Shown here in pieces: positions 52,029 to 60,403 of a stretch of DNA of 64,000 nucleotides (position 1 is its first letter; each line of letters opens with the position of its first letter). The notes under the pieces are model-generated. The model saw only the letters and a program-made list of their open reading frames with translations. It was not told the origin of the DNA and did not search any database. The DNA comes from Bradyrhizobium barranii subsp. barranii (GTDB taxonomy: Bacteria > Pseudomonadota > Alphaproteobacteria > Rhizobiales > Xanthobacteraceae). The DNA is taken from contig NZ_CP086136.1 of assembly GCF_017565645.3 (NCBI RefSeq), positions 9,841,501 through 9,905,500 on the forward strand. The letters are read 5' to 3'. Both the position numbers and the translations under genes were made by a program.

Positions 52029-53557
52029 GCTCGGCAACCGCACTGTCCTGGTTTGCCCGCCACGAGCTCCGGCTCGCCTGGCGCGAATGGTTCGCCATGA
52101 TGACCGGCGGCCGGCGCAAGCGGGCCCGCGCCGCAATGATCGGCCTGCTGTTCTTCGCGGCACTGCTGCACGTGCCGGCCTGGGCGGTGATCGGCCGCTT
52201 CGCCGACCTGCAGCTGCCGCTCGACAAATCCTCCCTGATCGTGATCTCGGCGACGATCTTTCTCACCTGGACGCTGATGCTGTCGCAGGCGATCGAATCG
52301 GTGACGCGGGTGTTTTATGCCCGCGCCGATCTCGACCTGATCATGTCCTCGCCCGCGATGCTGGCCAATCTGTTCTCGGTGCGCATCGCCGCGATCGCAC
52401 TGGCCGTCACCGTGATGGCGCTGCTGTTCTCGACGCCGTTCATCGACGTGCTGGTGATCGGCGGCGGCGCGCGCTGGCTTGCGGCATTCGGCGTCGTCAT
52501 CGCCATGGGCCTCTCGGCCGCGGCGATCGCGATCGCCATCACCATCACCATCCTGCTGTTCCGCCTGATCGGCCCGGCGCGCACGCGCTTCGTCGCCCAG
52601 GTCCTCGCCGCGATGATCGGCGCCGGCTTCGTGATCGCGCTCCAGGTCGCCGCGATCATGTCCTATGGCACGCTGTCGCGCTTCACCATCCTGACCTCGG
52701 GCAGCTTCGCCGCCTACGCGCCCGACGTCGACAGCATCTGGTGGTGGCCGGCGCGGGCGGCCATGGGCGACAGCGAGGCGCTGCTGCTGCTCCTCGCGCT
52801 CGGGCTCGTGCTGCTCGGCAGCGTGATGGCGGTCTTCTCGCACCGCTTTGCCGATACCGCAATCGATGCCGCCGCTTACGGCGCCTCCGGCAGCAAGGCC
52901 GCGAAGCAGCGCCCGTTCCGCGGCGGATCGCGGCAACAAGCGCTGCGGCGCAAGGAATTTTCGCTGCTCTGGCGCGATCCCTGGCTGATCTCGCAGACGC
53001 TGATGCAGCTGCTCTATTTGGTGCCGCCGGCGCTGCTGCTTTGGCGCAACTTTGCCGACAGCTCCGCAGCGCTGACGCTGATCACACCCGTCATCGTGAT
53101 GGCGGCGGGACAGCTCGCGGGCGGGCTCGCATGGCTGACGATCTCGGGCGAGGACGCGCCCGATCTGGTCGCGACCGCGCCGCTGACGCCGTCCAGCGTC
53201 ATCCGCGCCAAGATCGAGGTGGTGCTGATCGCCATCGCCGCCATCTTCTGCCCGCTGGTCGCAGCACTCGCTTTTGCCTCGCCGTTCCAGGCCGCGGTCA
53301 GTGCCGGTGCTGTCATCATCAGCGCGGCGTCCGCGACTGCGATCCAGCTCTGGTTCCGGGTGCAGGCCCGGCGCAGCCAATTCCGCCGCCGCCAGACCTC
53401 GTCGCGGCTCGCGACCTTCGCCGAAGCCTTCTCCTCGATCGGCTGGGCCGCCAGCGCAGCGCTGCTGCTCGCCCTTCCCATTGCCGGCCTCATCAGCGGC
53501 CTGATCACCGCGGGCCTCATCGCCATCACCTGGAAATTCAGCCCGCGGCGAGAGTGA
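52025..53557 (+). CDS. ABC-2 type membrane permease partner
   Basis: 510 residues, strongly hydrophobic, with roughly 11-12 helices and a central soluble stretch (SGSKAAKQRPFRGGSRQQALRRKEFSLLWRDPWLISQ, about 292-328) typical of large ABC-2 permeases where the second half starts with a KEF/W motif. It begins in the stop of the ATPase gene (ATGA overlap), so the pair is translationally coupled. Specificity is not predictable. Confidence 0.85.
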   Translation: MSSATALSWFARHELRLAWREWFAMMTGGRRKRARAAMIGLLFFAALLHVPAWAVIGRFADLQLPLDKSSLIVISATIFLTWTLMLSQAIESVTRVFYARADLDLIMSSPAMLANLFSVRIAAIALAVTVMALLFSTPFIDVLVIGGGARWLAAFGVVIAMGLSAAAIAIAITITILLFRLIGPARTRFVAQVLAAMIGAGFVIALQVAAIMSYGTLSRFTILTSGSFAAYAPDVDSIWWWPARAAMGDSEALLLLLALGLVLLGSVMAVFSHRFADTAIDAAAYGASGSKAAKQRPFRGGSRQQALRRKEFSLLWRDPWLISQTLMQLLYLVPPALLLWRNFADSSAALTLITPVIVMAAGQLAGGLAWLTISGEDAPDLVATAPLTPSSVIRAKIEVVLIAIAAIFCPLVAALAFASPFQAAVSAGAVIISAASATAIQLWFRVQARRSQFRRRQTSSRLATFAEAFSSIGWAASAALLLALPIAGLISGLITAGLIAITWKFSPRRE

Positions 53558-53649
53558 GGCTGCGACACTGACGCGCTGTTGATCGCGGCCTATTGGCCAC
53601 GCGCTGCATTGCACGCTAGACTTCTTCCGAAGTCATCGGGGACGGATTC

Positions 53650-54465
53650 ATGCGGCGACTGGTTTCAGCGGCTCTGGCGCTGTTCGGCGCATTCCTCTCT
53701 CCTGCTCTCGCTCAGCAGCCACCTCAGCGGAGCGAATGCCTGGCGATGGCAAACGCCATGCCCCGCGCGATGCCGGCCGCCTTCCGGCAGGCCGCAGGCT
53801 CGGCTGAAGTCCAGATCACCTATGCCGGCCATTCCACCTATTTCATCGACACGCCCGGCGGCCTGCGCATCGCGACCGACTACAGCGGCGCCTACCAGGT
53901 CGGACGTCTGCCCGATGTCGTCACCATGAACCGGGCGCACAGCACCCACTACTCTTTATTTCCCGACAAGCGCATTCCCCATGTGCTGCATGGCTGGGGT
54001 GAGGACGGCAAGCCGGCCATCGTATCGGAGCGCATCGGCGACACCTTCGTCCGCAACGTCACGACCGACATCCGCCGCTATTTTGGTGACGATTCCGGCA
54101 CCGACATGATCCGCGACGGCAATTCGATCTTCATCTTCGAGGTCGCCGGCCTCTGCATCGGCCATCTCGGCCATCTCCACCACAAGCTCGACGAAACCCA
54201 TTTCGCCCAGATCGGGCGGCTCGACATCGTGATGGTGCCGATCGACGGCACCTACACCATGTCGCTCGACGGCGTCTCCGAGATCACCAAGCGGCTGCGC
54301 GCCTCTGTGGTGCTGCCGATGCATCGCTTCGCCACCCCGCTCGACGAGTTCATGCACCTCATCGGCCGGCAGTTCGAGATCGACCGGCGCAGCGAGCGCT
54401 CCTTCCGGATGTCGCGGGACGCGCTGCCGACGACGCCGACGGTGATCATCCTCGACGGCGTGTGA
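53650..54465 (+). CDS. Secreted MBL-fold (UlaG-like) metallo-hydrolase
   Basis: 271 residues with a signal peptide (LVSAALALFGAFLSPALAQ). Metallo-beta-lactamase fold elements: ITYAGHSTYFIDTPGG (about 55-70), VVTMNRAHSTHYS (about 95-107), CIGHLGHLHHKL (about 177-188), VMVPIDGTYTM and SVVLPMHRFATP. The usual HxHxDH metal motif is replaced by HSTHYS, so metal binding at that site is altered, although other His residues remain. Stand-alone gene after the ABC-2 pair. Confidence 0.85.
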   Translation: MRRLVSAALALFGAFLSPALAQQPPQRSECLAMANAMPRAMPAAFRQAAGSAEVQITYAGHSTYFIDTPGGLRIATDYSGAYQVGRLPDVVTMNRAHSTHYSLFPDKRIPHVLHGWGEDGKPAIVSERIGDTFVRNVTTDIRRYFGDDSGTDMIRDGNSIFIFEVAGLCIGHLGHLHHKLDETHFAQIGRLDIVMVPIDGTYTMSLDGVSEITKRLRASVVLPMHRFATPLDEFMHLIGRQFEIDRRSERSFRMSRDALPTTPTVIILDGV

Positions 54466-54530
54466 CGCGCAATTTTCTCCAAGTCGATTGCCGTTCGGTC
54501 GTGCTGATCTCCTCGCGACGGGAGATCGAC

Positions 54531-54767
54531 ATGACAGACTTTGCCAGACTTTTGTACGCGGACGGACCGAACCCCGAGCACGCGGCGGCGCTCCAGCTCT
54601 ACGGCCGCTTCGTCGGCGACTGGGATGCCGGGATCACCGCTCATGGCCCCGATGGAACCACGCACACCGCGCCCGGCGAAATCCATTTCGGCTGGGTGCT
54701 GGAAGGCCGCGCCGTTCAGGATGTCTGGATCATCCCTCGCCCAGCGGCTGCGCCGGCGTTTCCGATC
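54531..54767 (+). pseudogene. 5' fragment of a gene split by IS21
   Basis: The ATG at 54531, after GGGAGATCGAC, opens a 79-codon segment ending AAAPAFPI exactly where the IS21 element begins. The remaining 94 codons continue in frame at 57488 on the far side. Joined, they give an intact protein of 173 residues with the pattern GRFVGDWDAGITAHGPDG, then GEIHFGWVLEGRAVQDVW and NWYGTTLRVYDPS, similar in style to DUF1579/lipocalin-like proteins of unknown function. In the present state the frame runs into the element and ends at 54845. Confidence 0.9.
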
Positions 54768-54841
54768 CCCGCGGGTCACTTCAAATTCCTCCGGGTGTGG
54801 TCAGTCAAATTCCTCCACCCGCGAGGCAGGACAAGGGACTG

Positions 54842-55609
54842 TTAGTTTGAGTTTGTTTCCCGGGCAAGAGCTTCAGCGGCTTCTTTGAGCCGATAGCTGC
54901 GTCCGTCGAACTCAAGCAGATGGCAATGATGCATAAGGCGATCGAGGATCGTCGTGCTCATAGTGTTGTCCCCAAGGTATGCCCCCCAATCCTGCACGAC
55001 GCGATTGGAGGTGACGATGACGCTGCGGCGCAGTTTGTAACGCTGATGGATCAGGGTCTGCAGCAAAGTGCCGGCGTCGTCGGGGATGGCGCGTGCGAGG
55101 AATAGATCGTCCAGCACGAGGAGATCGCAGTCGATGATGGTTCGCAGCCGGACCTCGCGTTGTGCCGGAGAGTTCAGGGCGTAGCGGTGGAAGAAGTCGT
55201 CGGTCTCAAGATACTGGACCTTGTGGCTTTGCAGGATCGCCTGATAGGCAATCGCCTTGGCGATGTGCGACTTCCCGGTGCCAGGTTTGCCAACAAGCAG
55301 AGCGTTCTCGCCAGCGGCAATGAACGCCAGGGTGTGGAGCTGGAAGCAGGTCTGACGTGGCAGTTTGGGATTGAAGGACCAGTCGAACTCGGCGAGCGTC
55401 AGCTTTTCGTCGAGCCCGGATTGCTGGTATCGCCGCTCGATAAGACGGGACTGACGACGGTCCAGTTCATCCTGCAGGATAAGGGAGAAGGTCTCGAGGA
55501 AGGGCTGGTTGGCGCCCTGCGCCTGGAGCACGCGCGTCTGCAGCGTGTCGCGGACACCCGACAGGCGCAGCTGTCGTAGGCAACGCTCAATTTCCGGCAT
55601 GGTCATCAT
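54842..55609 (-). CDS. istB: IS21 helper ATPase IstB
   Basis: 255 residues from MMTMPEIERCLRQL (55609), four bases after the istA stop; the longer upstream frame overlaps istA and is not used. AAA+ ATPase motifs: Walker A LLVGKPGTGKSHIAKA (about 112-127), Walker B CDLLVLDDL (about 173-181) and the sensor region SVIVTSNR. IstB assists IstA during transposition. Confidence 0.95.
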   Translation of the reverse strand: MMTMPEIERCLRQLRLSGVRDTLQTRVLQAQGANQPFLETFSLILQDELDRRQSRLIERRYQQSGLDEKLTLAEFDWSFNPKLPRQTCFQLHTLAFIAAGENALLVGKPGTGKSHIAKAIAYQAILQSHKVQYLETDDFFHRYALNSPAQREVRLRTIIDCDLLVLDDLFLARAIPDDAGTLLQTLIHQRYKLRRSVIVTSNRVVQDWGAYLGDNTMSTTILDRLMHHCHLLEFDGRSYRLKEAAEALARETNSN

Positions 55610-55613
55610 GTGG

Positions 55614-57371
55614 CTAGGTCTCCAGTTTAAGGTGAGAAGGTGCAGCGGGAGCGCTCGTGGCGCCGGAGTTGGCCGGGGTTGCGCAGGCGACACGAGCGCG
55701 GATTGCCGTGGCGTGATCGTCGTGAGCCTCGGCCTGCCGACCATTGTCGTCGGCGTCGCGCCGCACAGCGCGGCTGAAGAGGTCGCCGTATTCCGCGGGG
55801 GTACGGATCAGCGGATGATCCTGGGTGAGCGGCGATGCCGGCTGTGGCGTCACTCCAACCTGCTCGATCGCCTGTTCGAACAACCGCTCGACGGTCGCAC
55901 GCACGTGCTTGTAGCGGTAGATGCGGTTGTCGATGGCGTGCGCGCAGGCCTGCTCGACCAGCCGCGCCGGATACTTCCGGCCCAGCCCGACAATGCCCCA
56001 CATCGCGCGCTGTCCGGGGCGCCCTTCGGTGTCGAACACCTGCTGGCACAAGGCCCTGGTCTGCGGTCCGATGCGCTCGGCGCTCGCCAGCAGCACGGCG
56101 GTTTGCCGCGACGGGTTGAACGGCCGTTCGCTGGTCGGCAGGACGACAGAACCGGGGTGCGCCATCCGGGAATGAACACGCAGCAGCGCACGGGTGTGGC
56201 GATCACGGATCTCGATCGTGGTGGTGTAGATGCGCACGACGACCTGGCTGCCGATCGGCGCGGGCCGCGCGGCGTAATAGCTGTTGTCGACGCGTACGGT
56301 GGTGTCGTCGCAGACAGTCCGGACGACTTCGGTGAAGATGCGGAAGGGAGCGACAGGCAGCGGCCGCAGGTGCGGCTTCTCTTCCTGGAACATCGCCTCG
56401 ACCTGACGGCGCGTGCTGCCGTGGATGCGTTTGGAAGCCCAGTTCTCCTCCCAGTGCCTCAAGAACTCGTTTTGCGCCTCCAGCGTCTCGAAGCGCCGTC
56501 CGGCCAGCGCAGTGCCCTGGGTATGTTGAATCGCATTCTCGACGCATCCTTTCCGATTTGGATCGGCCACGCGCGCGGGATCGGCGACCACGGCGTAATG
56601 AGCCAGCATCGCGCTGTAAATCGGGTTGAGCTGGGGCTCGTACAAATCCGGCTTGAGGACGCCTTCCTTCAGGTTGTCGAGCACGACATAGCTGGGGACC
56701 CCGCCAAAATACCGGAACGCCTCTTCGTGGAGCTGCGCCCAGACTTGTTGGCTGGACTTCCAGACTACCCGCCGGAAGCTGCGCCGCGAGTAGCGTAGCG
56801 TCATCACGAACAGGCGGGGACGACGGTACCGCCCGCTCTTCGGATCAACCGTCGGCGCGCCCTCGCCATAGTCGACCTGAGCTTCCTCGCCGGGGAGGAA
56901 CTCAAGACGATCAAACTGCTCAGGATCAGCGTGCCGCAACCGGCGCACAAACCGCTTGACACTCTGGTAGCTGGACGGAAAGCCAAATTGATCAACCAGG
57001 TCCTGGTAAATCGCCTGCGCGTTCCGCTTCAGCCGGACCTGTTCTTCGATCCACGTCCGATGCGCTTCGCAAGCCGAACGGGCCAGGCTGCTGGTGACCG
57101 TCGCTTCCGATGTCCCAAAAGCCGGTGGTCGGGGTGGAGGAATTTGGCCGTCCGCGCTCACCGAGCCGGTGGTCACTTCCCCGGGGGAATTTGCCTCCGC
57201 ACCGGCCCGCAGCGCCTGATAACGCCGGATCGTCTTGCGATCGACACCCGTCAGCCGGTGAATCTCGCGCTGGCTGGTGTTGCGATCAAGTAATGTAAGT
57301 ACGGTGCTTTGCAGATGTCGCTTCAAGACGTTCAACTCCCCGGCCCCTTGCTGGCTAAAGGGGTCGAACAT
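55614..57371 (-). CDS. istA: IS21 transposase IstA
   Basis: 585 residues. N-terminal helix-turn-helix (TSQREIHRLTGVDRKTIRRYQAL, about 32-54), a second DNA-binding region, and an integrase core with DDE residues in AQVDYGEGAP (first Asp about 168), YVVLDNLKEGVL (about 232) and NRKGCVENAIQHTQG (Glu about 270). The C-terminal Mu-like region contains RVDNSYYAARP. Length is slightly above the usual IS21 IstA (about 400-520). No disruption seen. Confidence 0.95.
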   Translation of the reverse strand: MFDPFSQQGAGELNVLKRHLQSTVLTLLDRNTSQREIHRLTGVDRKTIRRYQALRAGAEANSPGEVTTGSVSADGQIPPPRPPAFGTSEATVTSSLARSACEAHRTWIEEQVRLKRNAQAIYQDLVDQFGFPSSYQSVKRFVRRLRHADPEQFDRLEFLPGEEAQVDYGEGAPTVDPKSGRYRRPRLFVMTLRYSRRSFRRVVWKSSQQVWAQLHEEAFRYFGGVPSYVVLDNLKEGVLKPDLYEPQLNPIYSAMLAHYAVVADPARVADPNRKGCVENAIQHTQGTALAGRRFETLEAQNEFLRHWEENWASKRIHGSTRRQVEAMFQEEKPHLRPLPVAPFRIFTEVVRTVCDDTTVRVDNSYYAARPAPIGSQVVVRIYTTTIEIRDRHTRALLRVHSRMAHPGSVVLPTSERPFNPSRQTAVLLASAERIGPQTRALCQQVFDTEGRPGQRAMWGIVGLGRKYPARLVEQACAHAIDNRIYRYKHVRATVERLFEQAIEQVGVTPQPASPLTQDHPLIRTPAEYGDLFSRAVRRDADDNGRQAEAHDDHATAIRARVACATPANSGATSAPAAPSHLKLET

Positions 57372-57487
57372 AAACGTCCTGCCTGACCGGCTACTGCTGT
57401 TCAGCGGCGCTGACGGCGATCATCAGGTGGGGGAGTTTCAAGTGACCATACCCGGGGGATTTTGACCGACCCACGGGGTTTCCGATC

Positions 57488-57772
57488 GCCGGCAATTGGT
57501 ACGGCACGACGCTACGGGTCTACGACCCCTCCATTTCCGCATGGCGGATTTCCTGGTTCGATCCCGGTCGTAGCGTGTTCCGCCAGCAGATCGGCCGCCC
57601 GCGCGGCGCGGACATCGTGCAGGAAGGTACGACCGATGCGGGCGACCTGACACGCTGGAGTTTCACAGAGATTACCGATGATTCCTTCCATTGGCTCGGC
57701 GAAGTGAAGCCGGCAGCCGCCGCCGATTGGCGGCTTGTGGTCGATGTGAGGGCGAAGCGGCGCAAGGGCTAA
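57488..57772 (+). pseudogene. 3' fragment of the gene split by IS21
   Basis: Reads in frame from AGNWYGTTLRVYDPS to the stop at 57770-57772 (VVDVRAKRRKG). Removing the element plus one copy of the GTTTCCGATC duplicate joins it to the 5' fragment at 54767 without a frame change, giving a 173-residue protein. No start codon of its own with a ribosome site was noticed. The unchanged reading frame on both sides suggests that the insertion is recent. Confidence 0.9.
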
Positions 57773-57877
57773 CGACGGCGCCGCTGTGCTCGCGATGACG
57801 GGTGCGGTTGCGCAGCACGCGCAGCTGGATGCGAAGACGAGGTGCTAGGCTCCCCCCACAAAAAACAAAGGGAGCGA

Positions 57878-58936
57878 ATGCCGATGGCTGCAAGCGGTGT
57901 GCCCGCCAACACGAGCGGGCTATTCGTCGAGCCGCGCGAGGACTGGCTCGCGCAATATCAGGAGGAGATCATCGATCCCTTGCGGCTGATCGTCGATCCT
58001 CATCACCATCTCTGGAATCGCGGGCAGCGCTATCTGATCGAGGAGATGGCGGCCGATATCGCCTCCGGGCACAACATCATCGCCACCGTCTATGTCGACT
58101 GCCGTTCGATGTATCGCGCGCACGGGCCCGAGGCATTCCGGCCGGTCGGCGAAGTCGAGTTCGCCAACGGCGTCGCCGCCATGAGCGCAAGCGGCGGCTA
58201 CGGCACGGCCGCGATCTGCGCCGGCATCGTCAGCCACGTGAACCTGCTGCTGGGCGATGCCGCCAAGCCGGTGCTGGAAGCCGAGATCGCGGCGGGCAAC
58301 GGTCGATTCCGCGGCATCAGGCATTCCTCGGCCTGGGACGAAGACCCTGTCGTCGCCGGCATGTATGCCAACCGGCCGAAGGGGTTGTTGCGGGATCCGA
58401 CTTTCCGCAAAGGCTTTGCCTGCCTCGCACCGCTGAACCTGAGCTTCGATGCCTGGCTGTTTCACCCGCAGATCGGCGAGCTGACCGAGCTCGCGCGCGC
58501 CTTTCCCGACACCAGGATCGTGCTCGACCATTGCGGCGGCCCGGCCGGCGTCGGTCGCTTTGCCGGGCGGCGCGAAGAGGTGTTTCCGCAATGGCGCGCC
58601 TCGATCCAGGAGATCGCGAAGTGCGAGAATGTCTCGGTGAAACTCGGTGGGCTCGCGATGTGCCTGCTCGGCTATGACTTCCATCTGCGCGCGAAGCCGC
58701 CGTCATCCGAGGAGCTTGCCGCGGCCTGGCGGCCCTATGTCGAGACCTGCATCGAGGCGTTCGGCCCCAGGCGCGCGATGTTCGAGAGCAATTTCCCGCC
58801 GGACAAGGGCCAGTGCAGCTACCAGGTGATCTTCAACGCGTTCAAGCGTATCGCGGCGCCCTTGAGCGAGGCCGAGAAGACGGCGCTGTTCTCGCAGACG
58901 GCGAGCGATGTCTACCGGCTCGAACTGCCGTCATGA
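57878..58936 (+). CDS. Amidohydrolase family protein
   Basis: 352 residues from the ATG at 57878, after AAAGGGAGCGA; an ATG 12 codons earlier lies before this site. The TIM-barrel amidohydrolase 2 pattern is shown by LIVDPHHHLWNRGQ (metal His, about 37-50), GIRHSSAWDED, IVLDHCGGP (about 214-222), VSVKLGGLA and the late FESNFPPDKG. Relatives include lactone hydrolases of sugar and aromatic catabolism. It is a single gene, unrelated in sequence style to the amidohydrolase pair at 8.7-10.9 kb. A perfect hairpin follows. Confidence 0.9.
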   Translation: MPMAASGVPANTSGLFVEPREDWLAQYQEEIIDPLRLIVDPHHHLWNRGQRYLIEEMAADIASGHNIIATVYVDCRSMYRAHGPEAFRPVGEVEFANGVAAMSASGGYGTAAICAGIVSHVNLLLGDAAKPVLEAEIAAGNGRFRGIRHSSAWDEDPVVAGMYANRPKGLLRDPTFRKGFACLAPLNLSFDAWLFHPQIGELTELARAFPDTRIVLDHCGGPAGVGRFAGRREEVFPQWRASIQEIAKCENVSVKLGGLAMCLLGYDFHLRAKPPSSEELAAAWRPYVETCIEAFGPRRAMFESNFPPDKGQCSYQVIFNAFKRIAAPLSEAEKTALFSQTASDVYRLELPS

Positions 58937-58939
58937 CGA

Positions 58940-58975
58940 GAAGAGGGGCCGGGATGTTGGTCCCGGCCCCTCTTC
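58940..58975. terminator. Bidirectional terminator-like hairpin
   Basis: GAAGAGGGGCCGGGA and TCCCGGCCCCTCTTC form a perfect 15-base stem with a six-base loop, four bases after the amidohydrolase stop and 42 bases before the convergent cupin stop. There is no U run on either strand, so it may work as a shared factor-dependent terminator or RNA stabiliser. Confidence 0.65.
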
Positions 58976-59016
58976 CGTCGTGGCCGCTGGGAAGCGTCCT
59001 TGGATATGTTTGAACT

Positions 59017-59472
59017 CTAGCCAGCCCCCAACAGCGAGGCGGGGCGGCGCTCGCCGGCGGAGACGAACATCCGCTTGAGCTTGTTGACGACGCGGATCAG
59101 GAATCCGATCATCACGGGATTGGTCTTGCGGCAGAAGGCGATCTTCTTGACGTGGCCTTCGACATGCCATTTGGCATGCGCGCCGTCGCGGAAGAAAATG
59201 ACGTCGCCGGGGCCATAGCGCTTCGGCGGCATGCCGTCGCTTTCGAGCACGATCGATCCTTCCATGATCATGATCGTCTCGTCGATGTCGTAGTACCAGT
59301 TGAAGCGGCCTTCGGTACACTGCCAGATGATGGTCGAGGCGGTGCCGTCGGCGCTGGTGGACAGGATGTGCGAGCGCGACACCGGATTGCCTTCGATAAT
59401 CCAGGACGGCTCGATCGGCCGCAGCTCGAGATCCACGTTGCAACTACTGATTTCAATCAATGACGGCGACAT
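59017..59472 (-). CDS. Cupin-domain protein
   Basis: 151 residues from MSPSLIEISSCN (59472), after GGGGAAGCAG. The cupin barrel shows as ASTIIWQCTEGRFNWYYDIDETIMIMEGSIVLESDGMPPKRYGPGDVIFFRDGAHAKWHVEG (about 43-105); this is the (S)-ureidoglycine aminohydrolase/DUF861-like layout with a W before the strand. Metal ligands are weak: the usual first HxH is not present, while E near residue 62 and H near 98 are. Function unknown. Ends convergently with the amidohydrolase. Confidence 0.82.
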   Translation of the reverse strand: MSPSLIEISSCNVDLELRPIEPSWIIEGNPVSRSHILSTSADGTASTIIWQCTEGRFNWYYDIDETIMIMEGSIVLESDGMPPKRYGPGDVIFFRDGAHAKWHVEGHVKKIAFCRKTNPVMIGFLIRVVNKLKRMFVSAGERRPASLLGAG

Positions 59473-59711
59473 CTGCTTCCCCAGGGAATAAAATATGTAT
59501 GGCCGGGTCTGGGCCCGGATTGTTTCCAAAGATGTTGGAACGCTAGTAGCCGGTTTTTAATTCTTTCTTACGCAGGCGCCGACAATCAGCCGCAAGTTGC
59601 AGGCGCGACGAGGTTAACGTCGGGATTTGCCTGCAAATTCGCGCACATGAACCCATCTTTTCCGGGGTGCGACAAAGTGCGCGAAAGTGACCAGCGAAGG
59701 AGTCCGCACCG

Positions 59712-60266
59712 ATGCCCCTCACCCCGGAGGTTCTGACAGCCCAAGGCGAGGTCGTCGCTTGGCTTGGCAGCCTCGATGTTTCCTTCGCAGCCGAAGAGGA
59801 GCCCTGGTTCACCATCGATGGCGTCGAAAACCCCCGGCAGATCGGCAGCGACGGCTGCGGCGGCACCTTCGTGCTGCTGCCATCGCGGAATGTGCTCTAC
59901 GTCTCATCGGAGGGCCGCGCTGGAATTATCGCCGGCACGTTCGAGGCCTTCATCCAGCTCGTTGTCGCCCGCCCCTACTGGCTGGACATCCTCAAATTCT
60001 CCGCCGGCGGCGATCTCACGGAGATGCGGCGCGCGGCGGATGCGCTGGAGGCGACACTCGACCAGGAGGATGACGTCAACGCGGCCCGCGAGGAAATTCG
60101 CGGCAGCCTCGACCTGCCCGATGCGGACGATCCCATCGAAGCGCTTTACGAGGCGGTCGCCACGCCCGACGCCATCGTGCGGGCCACCGACGGCAGCCCG
60201 TTCACGACGCTGTTCAACCGCTTCAGCATCGACAACAACCGGATGCTGCGTAACGCGGCGGCGTGA
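59712..60266 (+). CDS. Hypothetical protein, possibly SUKH-like
   Basis: 184 residues after GCGAAGGAGTCCGCACCG. The middle part (VENPRQIGSDGCGGTFVLLPSRNVLYVSSEGRAGIIAGTFEAFIQLVV) looks like the Gly-rich SMI1/KNR4 (SUKH) arrangement in which an acidic helix follows a strand with SSEG. The C-terminal half is acidic and helical. SUKH proteins include toxin immunity factors and cell wall regulators, but no toxin gene is adjacent. Low certainty on family; the reading frame itself is well supported. Confidence 0.65.
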   Translation: MPLTPEVLTAQGEVVAWLGSLDVSFAAEEEPWFTIDGVENPRQIGSDGCGGTFVLLPSRNVLYVSSEGRAGIIAGTFEAFIQLVVARPYWLDILKFSAGGDLTEMRRAADALEATLDQEDDVNAAREEIRGSLDLPDADDPIEALYEAVATPDAIVRATDGSPFTTLFNRFSIDNNRMLRNAAA

Positions 60267-60310
60267 GAGCACGTGACGCCAGCGCTGGGGCTTGAACCTT
60301 CCACCATCAT

Positions 60311-60391
60311 CGTCATGGCCGGGCTTGTCCCGGCCATCCACGCCTAGCGGCACAAAGAACGTGGATGCCCGGGACAAGCCCGGGTATGACG
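60311..60391. repeat. Palindromic repeat, CGTCATGGCCGGG family
   Basis: Left arm 60311-60342 (CGTCATGGCCGGGCTTGTCC...) and right arm 60360-60391 (...GGGACAAGCCCGGGTATGACG) are near-perfect inverse copies of 32 bases with four mismatches. A typical dispersed element between convergent genes. Confidence 0.85.
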
Positions 60392-60403
60392 AGCAACAGC
60401 GGA

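Larger units (their letters stand above)
54768..57477 (-). mobile_element. IS21-family insertion sequence
   Basis: 2710 bases with the IS21 gene pair istA-istB. The left end begins CCCGCGGGTCACTTCAAATTCC and the right end, inverted, begins CCCGTGGGTCGGTCAAAATCCC; both ends repeat the inner TGGTCA..TCAAA..CC block, as expected for the multiple terminal repeats of IS21. GTTTCCGATC is present on both sides (54758-54767 and 57478-57487). IS21 usually duplicates 4-8 bases, so part of the ten may be coincidence or the ends may shift by a few bases. Both genes look intact. Confidence 0.9.

Noticed and set aside
51548..53614. 688-codon minus-strand frame opposite the ABC-2 exporter
   Set aside because: Arg/Asp/Gln-rich shadow; the plus-strand ATPase and permease genes are coupled and motif-complete.
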